Assembly: GCA_017509255.1 (NCBI GenBank)
Contig: JAFWQA010000001.1
Span: forward strand, 124,001-188,000
Length of the DNA: 64,000 nt
From: Clostridia bacterium
Lineage (GTDB): Bacteria > Bacillota > Clostridia > Christensenellales > Aristaeellaceae
Reading direction: 5' to 3'
The notes under the pieces are model-generated. The model was given only the letters and a program-made list of their open reading frames with translations, did no database searches and was not told the DNA's origin. This document shows, one piece after another, positions 45,869-53,772 of this stretch. Position numbers and translations under genes: made by a program. Numbering within the stretch: the stretch's first letter is position 1; every line of letters begins with the position of its first letter.

Positions 45869-46498
45869 ATGTCTGATATTATGGTTATCGGGATCGCCGG
45901 GGGAACGGGCAGCGGGAAGACCACGATCACCCGCCGGCTGACGGAGCGCTTCGGCGGGGATGTTTCCGTCATTCACCATGACAACTATTACAAGGCGCAC
46001 CATGACCTTCCCTACGAAGAGAGGGCCCTGCTGAATTATGACCATCCGGATGCCTTTGATACCGACCTGCTGATAGAGGATCTGCGCAAGCTCCGCGCGG
46101 GCGAAACGGTTTACTGCCCCGTGTATGACTATTCCATTCATGACCGTACGGAGAAGACGCAGGAGATCCGGCCGACAAAGGTGATCATTGTGGAAGGGAT
46201 CCTGATCTATGAAAACCGGGAGCTCTGCGATCAGATGGATATCAAGATCTATGTGGATACGGACGCGGACGTCCGCATCCTGCGGAGGATCCTGCGCGAT
46301 GTCAAGGAGCGCGGAAGGAGCCTGGAGAGCGTGATCAACCAGTACCTGAGCACCGTCAAGCCCATGCATGAGCAGTTTGTGGAGCCGTCCAAGCGGAGAG
46401 CGGACGTCATCGTTCCGGAGGGCGGGCATAATCCCGTGGCGCTCGAAATGGTGATCCAGCGTGTCCGCGCGCATCTGGAGAAGGGGGAGAAGAAGTAA
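45869..46498 (+). CDS. udk: Uridine kinase
   Basis: 209 residues from ATG 45869 (GGGAGGAAG upstream). It phosphorylates uridine and cytidine. The P-loop is GGTGSGKTT at about 11-19; HHDNYYKAHHDLP and the lid segment RRILRDVKERGRS are the other family marks. The stop overlaps the tdk start (TAATG). Confidence 0.95.
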   Translation: MSDIMVIGIAGGTGSGKTTITRRLTERFGGDVSVIHHDNYYKAHHDLPYEERALLNYDHPDAFDTDLLIEDLRKLRAGETVYCPVYDYSIHDRTEKTQEIRPTKVIIVEGILIYENRELCDQMDIKIYVDTDADVRILRRILRDVKERGRSLESVINQYLSTVKPMHEQFVEPSKRRADVIVPEGGHNPVALEMVIQRVRAHLEKGEKK

Positions 46499-47076
46499 TG
46501 GCCAAGCTGTATTTCAAATACGGCGTTATGGGATCCTCCAAATCCGCGCAGGCGCTGATCACCAAATTCAATTATGAAGAGCGCGGGATGACGGTCTGGC
46601 TGATCAAGCCCAGCGTGGACACGCGGGATGGGGCGGACATCATCCGCAGCCGGATCGGCCTGAGCTGCCCGGCGGACGTCATCACTCCGGAAATAAATCT
46701 GAAGGACGCCTATCACGCGAAGGGGAAGCGTGACGTGATCATCGCGGACGAGTCCCAGTTCTTCACGCCGGAGCAGATCGACCAGCTGCGGGAGCTGGTG
46801 GACGAGGAGGATCTGCCGGTGCTATGCTTCGGACTGAGAACGGACTTCCTGACTCATTTCTTTCCCGGGTCGCGGCGGCTGATGGAGCTGTCGGATTCGG
46901 TCACGGAGATCAAAACCGTCTGCTCCTGCGGAAGAAAGGCAACGGTCAATGCCCGGATCGACGGGCAGGGTATGATCGTGACGCAGGGGAGCCAGGTGAT
47001 GCTCGGCGGCAATGACAGCTATCTGGCCATGTGCCATCAGTGCTGGAAGGAAACCATCGCGAAACAGCAAAAGTAA
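46498..47076 (+). CDS. tdk: Thymidine kinase
   Basis: 192 residues of the type II (Zn-containing) thymidine kinase family. The P-loop reads GVMGSSKSAQ near residue 9, followed by DESQFF (Walker B-like, about 85) and a zinc site with CSCG and CHQC in the C-terminal half. It salvages thymidine to dTMP. Coupled to udk by a 1-base overlap and divergent from a nucleoside importer, it forms a pyrimidine salvage locus. Confidence 0.94.
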   Translation: MAKLYFKYGVMGSSKSAQALITKFNYEERGMTVWLIKPSVDTRDGADIIRSRIGLSCPADVITPEINLKDAYHAKGKRDVIIADESQFFTPEQIDQLRELVDEEDLPVLCFGLRTDFLTHFFPGSRRLMELSDSVTEIKTVCSCGRKATVNARIDGQGMIVTQGSQVMLGGNDSYLAMCHQCWKETIAKQQK

Positions 47077-47087
47077 GGCAAAAGCCT

Positions 47088-47115
47088 TTTCAGAAGCTCC
47101 CAAATCAGCTATAAT
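47088..47115 (+). promoter_or_regulatory. Probable promoter for pta
   Basis: TTTTCA (47088-47093), 16-base spacer, TATAAT (47110-47115). A small stem (AAGGC/GCCTT, about 47075-47090) just before it could end udk-tdk transcripts weakly. Confidence 0.55.
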
Positions 47116-47169
47116 AAATAACAGCGTTTAACGCTGGGTAAAAGAATGAGAATCGGGAGGGATTATTTC

Positions 47170-48171
47170 ATGTCTGTGATTGAACGGATCAAAGAAAAAG
47201 CAAAAACAAACGTGAAGCATATCGTCCTGGCGGAGGGCAGCGAGCCCAGAACTGTCCAGGCGGCCGCGAAGATCGTGGAGCAGGGGCTTGCCGCGATCAC
47301 CCTGATCGGCAATGCCGATGAGATCAACAAGGTCGCGGCGGAAACCGGAACGAACCTGAAGGGCGTGGCGATCGTGGATCCCGCGACCTGTGAAAAGAGC
47401 GAAGCTTATGCCGCCAGGCTGTGCGAGCTGCGCCAGAAGAAGGGCATGACCATTGAGCAGGCCCGCGACCTGGTCTACAACAACACCCTTTATTTTGCCA
47501 CCATGATGCTGAAGATGGATGACGCGGACGGCATGGTGGCCGGCGCGATCAATTCCACCGGCAATGTGCTGCGCCCCGCGCTGCAGATCATCAAGATGGC
47601 TCCCGGCATCTCCACGGCTTCCAGCTGCTTCATCATGGAGCTGCCCACGAAGGAATTCGGCGATGACGGCGTGATGCTCTTCGGCGACTGCGCCGTGAAC
47701 ATCGAGCCCAACGCGGATGAGCTGGCTGCCATTGCCATCGCCACCGCGAATACCTGCAAGTCCCTGCTGCAGAGCGAGCCCCGGGTGGCGATGCTCTCCT
47801 TCTCCACAAAGGGAAGCGCCAAGCATGACGTGGTGACCCTTGTACAGGAAGCGACTGCCAAGGCGAAGGAAATGGCTCCCGACCTCCTGCTGGACGGAGA
47901 GCTCCAGGCGGACGCCGCGCTGGTGGAAGAGGTCGCTGCGCTGAAGGCGCCCGGTTCCCCTGTCGCCGGCAAGAAGCCGAATGTCCTGATCTTCCCGAAC
48001 CTGGGCGCCGGAAACATCGGTTACAAGCTGGTGCAGCGCCTGGCCGGCGCCAAGGCGATCGGACCGATCATTCAGGGCCTGGCAAAGCCTGTTAACGATC
48101 TTTCCCGCGGCTGCAACGTGGAGGAAATCGTGAACACCGTATCCGCAGTGGCGGTTATTGCCCAGGGCTGA
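47170..48171 (+). CDS. pta: Phosphate acetyltransferase
   Basis: 333 residues from ATG 47170 (GGGAGGG upstream). It interconverts acetyl-CoA and acetyl-phosphate in fermentative acetate production. Marks: VLAEGSEPRTVQAA at the N-terminus, MLFGDCAVNIEPNADELAAIA (middle), LIFPNLGAGNIGYKLVQRLAGA near residue 280. ackA, its usual partner, is not adjacent. Ends in a hairpin terminator. Confidence 0.95.
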   Translation: MSVIERIKEKAKTNVKHIVLAEGSEPRTVQAAAKIVEQGLAAITLIGNADEINKVAAETGTNLKGVAIVDPATCEKSEAYAARLCELRQKKGMTIEQARDLVYNNTLYFATMMLKMDDADGMVAGAINSTGNVLRPALQIIKMAPGISTASSCFIMELPTKEFGDDGVMLFGDCAVNIEPNADELAAIAIATANTCKSLLQSEPRVAMLSFSTKGSAKHDVVTLVQEATAKAKEMAPDLLLDGELQADAALVEEVAALKAPGSPVAGKKPNVLIFPNLGAGNIGYKLVQRLAGAKAIGPIIQGLAKPVNDLSRGCNVEEIVNTVSAVAVIAQG

Positions 48172-48202
48172 CGGAAAGCGAAGGTAAAGAAGAAAAACAG
48201 AC

Positions 48203-48248
48203 GGGGACGGATTCCGGACAGAAGGAAAGGAAACCGTCCCCTTTCTTT
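48203..48248 (+). terminator. Terminator after pta
   Basis: 8-bp perfect arms (48203-48210, 48234-48241), a 23-base loop and then TTTCTTT. It lies immediately before the ribosome site of the Arg-rich mini-ORF. Confidence 0.65.
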
Positions 48249-48259
48249 GGAGGAGAAGG

Positions 48260-48304
48260 ATGCGGTCCAGGCCGGGAAAACGGGAAGCCAGACGCAGGAG
48301 GTGA
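48260..48304 (+). CDS. Arg-rich 14-codon mini-ORF before the sortase
   Basis: ATG 48260 behind GGAGGAG, reading MRSRPGKREARRRR then TGA. The stop lies within AGGAGGTGA (48296-48304), a full anti-16S match. It is in the same frame as the sortase, so it is either a leader peptide that controls the sortase start or the true sortase N-terminus cut by a nonsense change. Confidence 0.45.
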   Translation: MRSRPGKREARRRR

Positions 48305-48337
48305 ATCCGGCTGCAGGCAGGGCGGAAGGCCCTGGCT

Positions 48338-49291
48338 GTGCTTCTGGCCTGCGTGGCGGTTTACGCTCTGATCCGGCTGATCGGCTACGGCGCGGACTGG
48401 ATCTCCTCCCGGAATACCGCCCGGGAGCTGCAGAAGGATTATTACGGCGCCGGGGCTCCGGCACCGGAGAGCTCACCCGAAACTCCTGCCGGAGAAACGG
48501 CTGTCCCGGACGCGGAGGAGGAGCCCGCTGAAACCGCGCTGCCGTCCCCGAAGCCGACGGATATTCCGACGGCCGTGCCGCCGCCTGCGGCAGAGACTCC
48601 GCTTCCGGCGGAAACCGCCGGGAATATCCGGCTGGGGCAGGCGACCTATCCTCCCCGGAAGGGAGCGGCCATCAGCGAAAAGTTTCAGGAGCTGCGAAGG
48701 AAAAACAGGGATATTGTCGGCTGGCTGACCGTTGAGGGACTTCTCGATGAGGCTGTTGTCCAGAGGGACAATGTGTTTTATCTGAATCATGACGCGAAGG
48801 GCCGCGAAAATGTAAACGGGGCCATCTTTCTGGATGCTGCCGTCAGCCTGGTCAGCCGGCCGTGGTCCGCCGTGCTGTACGGGCATAACATGAAAAACGG
48901 CACCATGTTCGGCGCCCTGCGCAATTTTGAGAGCAGCTCCTTTTATCGCAGAAATCCTTTTGTGACCTTCAACAGCATGTATGAGGACGGGCGCTATGTG
49001 ATTTTTTCTGTCGGAGAGGTCAGTACGGTCAGCCGGAGAAGCAATTATCTGGATTTCTACGGCGTCATGACCGACGACAGGGCAGCCAGGCAGAAGGCGA
49101 TCGATACGCTTCTGAGGTGCTCCGTTCATTCCTGCACGCTGGAGGTGAAGCCGGAGGACCAGCTTCTGCTCCTGGTGACCTGTGTGGAAGAGGATGAGAA
49201 CAGAAGGGTGGTTGCGGCCAGGCGGATCCGGGAAGGGGAATCGGAGGAGAAGCTGAAGGAAACGGTCAGCTTCAGCCGACGGAAAAAATAA
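48338..49291 (+). CDS. Class B sortase
   Basis: 317 residues if GTG 48338 is used (GGAAGG 8 bases before); CTG 48311 is an alternative placed right behind the perfect AGGAGGTGA. One N-terminal membrane segment (VAVYALIRLIGYG) is followed by a Pro/Glu-rich linker and the sortase fold (about 95-310). Catalytic residues fit the family: His183 in LYGHNMKNGTMFG, Cys282 in LLVTCVEE and Arg290. Class B sortases attach NPxTN-type proteins or pilins to the wall; I saw no substrate with such a motif in the window. The start region is ambiguous (see the mini-ORF). Confidence 0.88.
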   Translation: MLLACVAVYALIRLIGYGADWISSRNTARELQKDYYGAGAPAPESSPETPAGETAVPDAEEEPAETALPSPKPTDIPTAVPPPAAETPLPAETAGNIRLGQATYPPRKGAAISEKFQELRRKNRDIVGWLTVEGLLDEAVVQRDNVFYLNHDAKGRENVNGAIFLDAAVSLVSRPWSAVLYGHNMKNGTMFGALRNFESSSFYRRNPFVTFNSMYEDGRYVIFSVGEVSTVSRRSNYLDFYGVMTDDRAARQKAIDTLLRCSVHSCTLEVKPEDQLLLLVTCVEEDENRRVVAARRIREGESEEKLKETVSFSRRKK

Positions 49292-49314
49292 AAAATCGGG
49301 AAGAAAAAGAAGCA

Positions 49315-49377
49315 GCTTACAGGATGATGGGGGTGGCCGGCACGGCAGTCACTATATCCTGTGAGCCTTTTTCTTTC
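49315..49377 (+). terminator. Structured terminator after the sortase
   Basis: An 11-bp stem with one wobble (49315-49325 with 49356-49366) encloses an inner GCCG-GCA-CGGC hairpin and is followed by CTTTTTCTTT. It probably ends the sortase transcript. Confidence 0.6.
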
Positions 49378-49423
49378 AAGCCTTTCAGGGCTTCCTTGCT
49401 TTATTTTTTCAAAAACAAAATTC

Positions 49424-49452
49424 TTGACAATTTTCCTCAGCCCCCTTATACT
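49424..49452 (+). promoter_or_regulatory. Strong promoter for the rpmH operon
   Basis: TTGACA (49424-49429), 17-base spacer, TATACT (49447-49452), with an A/T-rich stretch just upstream like an UP element. Confidence 0.85.
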
Positions 49453-49518
49453 GTTAAGGCTGTTCCGTAAAGAATCGGGGCTGCCCCGATGGATGATTGA
49501 TGTGAGGAGTTGTTGAAG

Positions 49519-49653
49519 ATGTTCCGTACGTATCAGCCCAAAAAGCGTCAGCGCAGCAAGGTGCACGGCTTCCGTGCCCGTATGGCGACCAAGAACGGCC
49601 GCCGTGTTCTGGCTGCCCGCCGCGCCCGCGGCCGTAAAGAACTGACGGTGTAA
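49519..49653 (+). CDS. rpmH: 50S ribosomal protein L34
   Basis: 44 residues, Arg/Lys-rich, reading [18 protein letters not shown] at the start and [14 protein letters not shown] at the end, the full L34 pattern. GAGGAG lies 11 bases upstream. It heads the standard rpmH-rnpA-yidD-yidC-jag order. Confidence 0.97.
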   Translation: MFRTYQPKKRQRSKVHGFRARMATKNGRRVLAARRARGRKELTV

Positions 49654-49788
49654 TAAACACCGCACAGCCGGCATGACATGACTGTGGATGAGGCCCGCCC
49701 GTTTGTTTGTGGCGGGCTTTTTCCATAAAGGATCATACCGGTTTTTCCCGTGACAGAAAATTCTCCGCAAAAGCGGAAAGGGATAATG

Positions 49789-50133
49789 ATGGAGAAACAG
49801 TATCGGCTGCAAAAAAACAGAGCGTTTCAGTATGTCTACCGGCGTGGACATTCTGTCGCCTGTCGGGATCTGGTCATGCTCTTTGCGCCCGGCAAGGAGC
49901 TGAAGGTCGGCTTTTCCGTCAGCAAGAAAGTGGGCAACGCTGTGGTCAGGAACAGGACCAAGCGGCGTCTGCGTGAATGCTTCCGGCCCCGTCTGGGGGA
50001 TGTGAAAACCGGCCTGTACGTGATCGTCGCCAGACCATCAGCCGCAAAGGCCACCTTCCAGAGCCTGCAGAGGGATACGCAGTACCTGCTGAAGAAGCAG
50101 AATGCGCTGAAGGAAGGGTATCGCGCCGAATGA
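49789..50133 (+). CDS. rnpA: Ribonuclease P protein component
   Basis: 114 residues from ATG 49789 (GGAAAGGG upstream; an adjacent in-frame ATG at 49786 is equally possible). It helps the RNase P RNA bind pre-tRNA. The RNR signature is NRTKRRLRE (about 60-68) and the N-terminus [20 protein letters not shown] is typical. Stop overlaps the yidD start (ATGA). Confidence 0.95.
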   Translation: MEKQYRLQKNRAFQYVYRRGHSVACRDLVMLFAPGKELKVGFSVSKKVGNAVVRNRTKRRLRECFRPRLGDVKTGLYVIVARPSAAKATFQSLQRDTQYLLKKQNALKEGYRAE

Positions 50134-50372
50134 AACGGTTCCTTCTTGCCCTGATCCGGTTTTACAGACGGAATCTCAGCCGCCGGAAAAGAATGCCCAG
50201 CTGCCGTTATATTCCCACCTGCTCCCAGTATGCCGTGACCGCCATAGAGCGTTACGGCGCGTGGAAGGGCGGGAGGATGGCACTGTGGAGGCTGCTCCGA
50301 TGCAACCCTTTCAGCAAAGGCGGTTACGATCCCGTACCGGAGGATCTGTATACTATGTTAAGGAGGGAATAA
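50130..50372 (+). CDS. yidD: Membrane protein insertion efficiency factor YidD
   Basis: 80 residues. The diagnostic segment is [20 protein letters not shown], with the conserved cysteines, followed by [17 protein letters not shown]. An amphipathic N-terminus places it at the inner membrane face. It overlaps rnpA and lies 7 bases before yidC, whose insertase it is thought to help. Confidence 0.95.
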   Translation: MKRFLLALIRFYRRNLSRRKRMPSCRYIPTCSQYAVTAIERYGAWKGGRMALWRLLRCNPFSKGGYDPVPEDLYTMLRRE

Positions 50373-50379
50373 CCCCGCA

Positions 50380-51375
50380 ATGAACCAAGCACTTTTTGAC
50401 ATCCTGTCCTGGATCAATTCCTGGGTGGGAAGCTGGGGCTGGGCGATGGTGATCTTCACCTTTCTGATCCGTCTGGTCCTGACGCCTCTGGATCTGAAAA
50501 GCCGGGTCGGCATGCGCAAGACCCAGAAGCTGCAGCCCAAACTGCAGGAGCTGCAGAAGAAGTACGCCAATGACAAAGAAAAACTGAACGCCAAGACAGC
50601 GGAACTGTACAAAAAGGAGCACATCAATCCGCTGTCCAGCTGCCTGCCGCTGCTGCTGACCTGGCCGATCCTGATCATCGTGTTCGGCGCGATGCGTACG
50701 GTCGCCAACAAGGAACTGCTGCTGCAGCTGACCCAGATCCTGAATAACGAAACGCCGACACTGGAGCCCTTCCTCTGGATCAAGAATCTGTGGATGCCCG
50801 ACAGCCTGTTTTCATCGGCATGGCCGGATCTGGGCACCCTGCGCCAGATCTCCACGGATCAGTGGAAGGAATGGTTCAACGGACTGGAGACCGTTCCCGC
50901 GCTGCTGAAGGATCTGAACCTGACGGCAGAGAGCTTTGACGGTTCCACCCTGCAGGCGACCATCGAAGCGATCCAGAACGCCATAGTCAACGGCAACGCC
51001 GCATACGCGAACGCTGTCAGCGCTAACGCGGGCTGGTCCTTTAACCTGCTGATCACCCGGCTGACGGTGGTGAAGGAATACAACGGCTATCTGCTGCTGC
51101 CGATCCTGTCCGCCGTTTCCCAGATCGTGATGACCAAGGTCACCGGAAGCCAGCAGGGGCAGGAGGGCAATCCTCAGGCAGCTTCCACCGGCAAGATGAT
51201 GACCTGGTTCTTCCCGATTTTCTCACTGGTCATCTGCGTGGGCTACAGCTCCGCGTTTGCCCTGTACTGGGTAGCCGGCAACGTGATCATGATGATTCAG
51301 ACACTGATTCTCAATAAAGTACTGGACGCGAAAGAACAGAACGCGGCGATTGCCGGGGAGGGTACAGTCAAATGA
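50380..51375 (+). CDS. yidC: Membrane protein insertase YidC/OxaA
   Basis: 331 residues. The five-helix insertase core is present: MVIFTFLIRLVLTPLDL near the N-terminus with the conserved groove Arg, a cytoplasmic charged hairpin (KLQELQKKYANDKEKL), and a C-terminal pair ending ALYWVAGNVIMMIQT. A long loop at about 120-220 between core helices is larger than in B. subtilis SpoIIIJ. Unlike most Gram-positive YidC, I see no lipoprotein signal; the start goes straight into the first amphipathic helix. Confidence 0.93.
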   Translation: MNQALFDILSWINSWVGSWGWAMVIFTFLIRLVLTPLDLKSRVGMRKTQKLQPKLQELQKKYANDKEKLNAKTAELYKKEHINPLSSCLPLLLTWPILIIVFGAMRTVANKELLLQLTQILNNETPTLEPFLWIKNLWMPDSLFSSAWPDLGTLRQISTDQWKEWFNGLETVPALLKDLNLTAESFDGSTLQATIEAIQNAIVNGNAAYANAVSANAGWSFNLLITRLTVVKEYNGYLLLPILSAVSQIVMTKVTGSQQGQEGNPQAASTGKMMTWFFPIFSLVICVGYSSAFALYWVAGNVIMMIQTLILNKVLDAKEQNAAIAGEGTVK

Positions 51376-52295
51376 GAGAGTATGAAGCTTCTGCGAAGAC
51401 TGTAGAGGAAGCTATTGAAAAGGGACTTCAGGAGCTTGGCGTTTCTATCGGTGACGTGGACGTAAACGTTGTGGAAGAAGGCAGCAAGGGCCTGTTCGGC
51501 CTGTTCGGTTCCCGTATGGCGAAGGTCCGCCTGACGGTAAAGGCGGACAGGGAGGATCCTCTCGGCAACCTGATCGCGGAGGACAAGCCCGCTCCCAAGG
51601 CGAAGAAGAACGTTCCGGAAAAGAAGAGCGCTCCCAAGGCGGAGCCCAAAGCCGAAAAAGAAGAAAAGCCCGCGAAGCCTTCCTCCGGAGCGGAGAAGAA
51701 GCAGGCTCCCAAAGCGGAGAAGAAACCGGCTGTGAAGGAAGAGACCGCGGAAGAAAAGAGCGAACCCGCACAGGCTCCGGAAGAATTCCGTCCGATGGAA
51801 AAGCCGGAAATCACGATGATCCCGGACGACCAGCTGGACGCGGACAGCGCGGCGGGTATCGCGGGTGCGTTCCTGAAGGAGATCACCCGCCTGATGGGCG
51901 TTGAGGTGACCGTGGACATGGGTACGGACCCCGAAGGCAATGTGTACGGATTCATGACCGGCGATACGCTGGGCATTCTGATCGGGCGCCGCGGAGAGAC
52001 GCTGGACGCGCTTCAGTATCTGACCAGCCTGAAGGTCAACCGCGGCCGGGAAAGCTATACCCGTGTCACACTGGATACGGAGAACTACCGCGCACGCCGT
52101 GAGGACACCCTGATCCGGCTGGCGAACAGAATGGCGAACAGGGCATCCCGGACCGGCCGGAAGGTGAATCTGGAGCCCATGAATCCTTATGAACGCCGGA
52201 TCATTCACTATGCCCTGCAGAAGAATGAGCAGGTCGTGACACATTCCGAGGGTGAGGAACCCAACAGGCATGTGGTCATTGCGCTGAAGAAATAA
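51372..52295 (+). CDS. khpB: Jag/KhpB RNA-binding protein
   Basis: 307 residues. An N-terminal Jag domain (about 1-55, SAKTVEEAIEKGL, KGLFGLFGS) is joined by a long Lys/Ala/Glu/Pro linker (70-140) to a KH domain (GDTLGILIGRRGETLDALQYL at about 197-217) and an R3H domain ending in PMNPYERRIIHYAL (about 277-290). KhpB with KhpA binds RNA and affects cell elongation. It overlaps yidC by 4 bases. Confidence 0.94.
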   Translation: MREYEASAKTVEEAIEKGLQELGVSIGDVDVNVVEEGSKGLFGLFGSRMAKVRLTVKADREDPLGNLIAEDKPAPKAKKNVPEKKSAPKAEPKAEKEEKPAKPSSGAEKKQAPKAEKKPAVKEETAEEKSEPAQAPEEFRPMEKPEITMIPDDQLDADSAAGIAGAFLKEITRLMGVEVTVDMGTDPEGNVYGFMTGDTLGILIGRRGETLDALQYLTSLKVNRGRESYTRVTLDTENYRARREDTLIRLANRMANRASRTGRKVNLEPMNPYERRIIHYALQKNEQVVTHSEGEEPNRHVVIALKK

Positions 52296-52312
52296 GACAG
52301 GAGGGTTATTCC

Positions 52313-53593
52313 ATGCTGGATATCAATCTGCTCCGGAATGATCCCGACAAGGTCCGGGAAAACATCCGGAAAAAGTTTCAGGACCAGAAGCTGCCCATGG
52401 TGGATGAGGTGATCGCCTTTGACCGTGAGTACCGTGAGGCACAGCAGCAGGCAGACGCGCTGCGCAACCGCCGCAAGGTCATCAGCAAACAGATCGGCGG
52501 CCTGCTGGGGAAGGGGCTGAAGGATGAAGCAGAGAAAGCCAAGGCGGAGGTCAACGCCATCGCGGAGGAACTGACAGCGCTGGAAGAAAAGGAAGAAACG
52601 CTGAAGGAAGAGATCCGCAAGCGGATGCTCGTGATCCCCAATATTATCGATGACAGCGTTCCGATCGGAAAGGACGACAGCGAGAACGTCGAGATCGAGC
52701 GCTTCGGCGAGCCTGCCGTGCCGGATTTTGAGATCCCCTATCATGTGGATATCATGGAAAGGCTCAGCGGCATCGATCTGGATGCCGCCCGCAAAACCAG
52801 CGGGAACGGCTTCTATTATCTGATGGGAGACATTGCCCGGCTGCACAGCGCCATCCTCAGCTACGGCAGGGATTTCATGATCGACCGGGGCTTTACCTAC
52901 TGCGTGCCGCCTTTCATGATCCACGGCGACGTGGTGACCGGGGTGATGAGCTTTGCCGAGATGGAAAACATGATGTACAAGATCGAGGGCGAGGATCTGT
53001 ATCTGATCGGAACCTCCGAACACAGCATGATCGGCAAGTTTATCGACACGATCCTGGATGAGGAGACCCTGCCCCGCACGCTGACCAGCTACAGCCCCTG
53101 CTTCCGCAAGGAAGTCGGCGCCCACGGCATCGAAGAGCGCGGCGTATACCGCATCCATCAGTTTGAAAAGCAGGAGATGATCGTGGTCTGCAAGCCCGAG
53201 GAGTCTCCCCTGTGGTTCGACAGGCTCTGGCAGAACACGGTGGACTTCTTCCGCTCGCTGGATATCCCGGTACGCACGCTGGAATGCTGCTCCGGCGATC
53301 TGGCTGACCTGAAGGTGAAAAGCCTGGACGTGGAAGCCTGGTCACCCCGGCAGAAAAAGTATTTTGAGGTGGGCTCCTGCTCCAATCTGGGAGACGCGCA
53401 GGCACGCCGGCTGCAGATCCGCGTGAAGGACAGGGACGGAAAGAAATACTTTGCGCATACGCTGAACAATACCTGCGTGGCGCCGCCCCGTATGCTGATC
53501 GCGTTCCTCGAGAACAACCTGCGCGCGGACGGAACCGTCGCGATTCCGGAAGCGCTGCGGATGTATATGGGCGGAAAGGATCATATCGGATAA
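52313..53593 (+). CDS. serS: Seryl-tRNA synthetase
   Basis: 426 residues, normal length. The N-terminal coiled coil that grips tRNA-Ser (about 30-105) is followed by the class II core, with motif 2 around FRKEVGAHGIEERGVYRIHQF and motif 3 with NNTCVAPPRMLIAFLENN (about 381-398). It follows khpB by 17 bases and ends at a strong terminator. No T-box leader is visible. Confidence 0.96.
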   Translation: MLDINLLRNDPDKVRENIRKKFQDQKLPMVDEVIAFDREYREAQQQADALRNRRKVISKQIGGLLGKGLKDEAEKAKAEVNAIAEELTALEEKEETLKEEIRKRMLVIPNIIDDSVPIGKDDSENVEIERFGEPAVPDFEIPYHVDIMERLSGIDLDAARKTSGNGFYYLMGDIARLHSAILSYGRDFMIDRGFTYCVPPFMIHGDVVTGVMSFAEMENMMYKIEGEDLYLIGTSEHSMIGKFIDTILDEETLPRTLTSYSPCFRKEVGAHGIEERGVYRIHQFEKQEMIVVCKPEESPLWFDRLWQNTVDFFRSLDIPVRTLECCSGDLADLKVKSLDVEAWSPRQKKYFEVGSCSNLGDAQARRLQIRVKDRDGKKYFAHTLNNTCVAPPRMLIAFLENNLRADGTVAIPEALRMYMGGKDHIG

Positions 53594-53611
53594 GGCTCCG
53601 GGATGCTTCAG

Positions 53612-53642
53612 GGCTTTGCGGCCGTTGGCCGCAAAGCCTTTT
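53612..53642 (+). terminator. Terminator after serS
   Basis: 12-bp perfect stem (53612-53623 with 53627-53638), 3-base loop, four T. Confidence 0.9.
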
Positions 53643-53682
53643 CCGACCGTTGGTCTTTTGATGTTCTTTCCACGGAAACACA

Positions 53683-53710
53683 TTGACTTTATTCTTGGAT
53701 ACAGCATAAT
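53683..53710 (+). promoter_or_regulatory. Promoter for aconitase
   Basis: TTGACT (53683-53688), 16-base spacer, CATAAT (53705-53710). Confidence 0.6.
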
Positions 53711-53726
53711 ATTGTCCTACAGTATG

Positions 53727-53753
53727 CCGCGGTCACCCGAAAAGTGACCGTGG
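53727..53753 (+). promoter_or_regulatory. Leader hairpin before aconitase
   Basis: 10-bp arms (53727-53736, 53744-53753; one wobble), 7-base loop CCGAAAA, followed by TTCTTTA and then the ribosome site. It is placed at the start of the transcript and could attenuate or stabilise it. Confidence 0.5.
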
Positions 53754-53772
53754 TTCTTTACGGAGGGAACGT

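Noticed and set aside
48302-48304. TGA read as a sense codon in the sortase
   Set aside because: TGA ends many intact genes here (for example at 3094-3096, 9232-9234 and 38045-38047), so general recoding is excluded; no SECIS-like or suppressor evidence.
49315-49377. Small SRP RNA or other known ncRNA
   Set aside because: Lacks the SRP tetraloop and conserved internal-loop bases; the T tract favours a terminator.
49424-52295. Replication origin beside rpmH
   Set aside because: The rpmH-rnpA-yidC-jag order is often near oriC, but dnaA is absent upstream and I see no DnaA-box cluster.
52296-52312. T-box leader before serS
   Set aside because: Only 17 bases separate khpB and serS, too short for a T-box.
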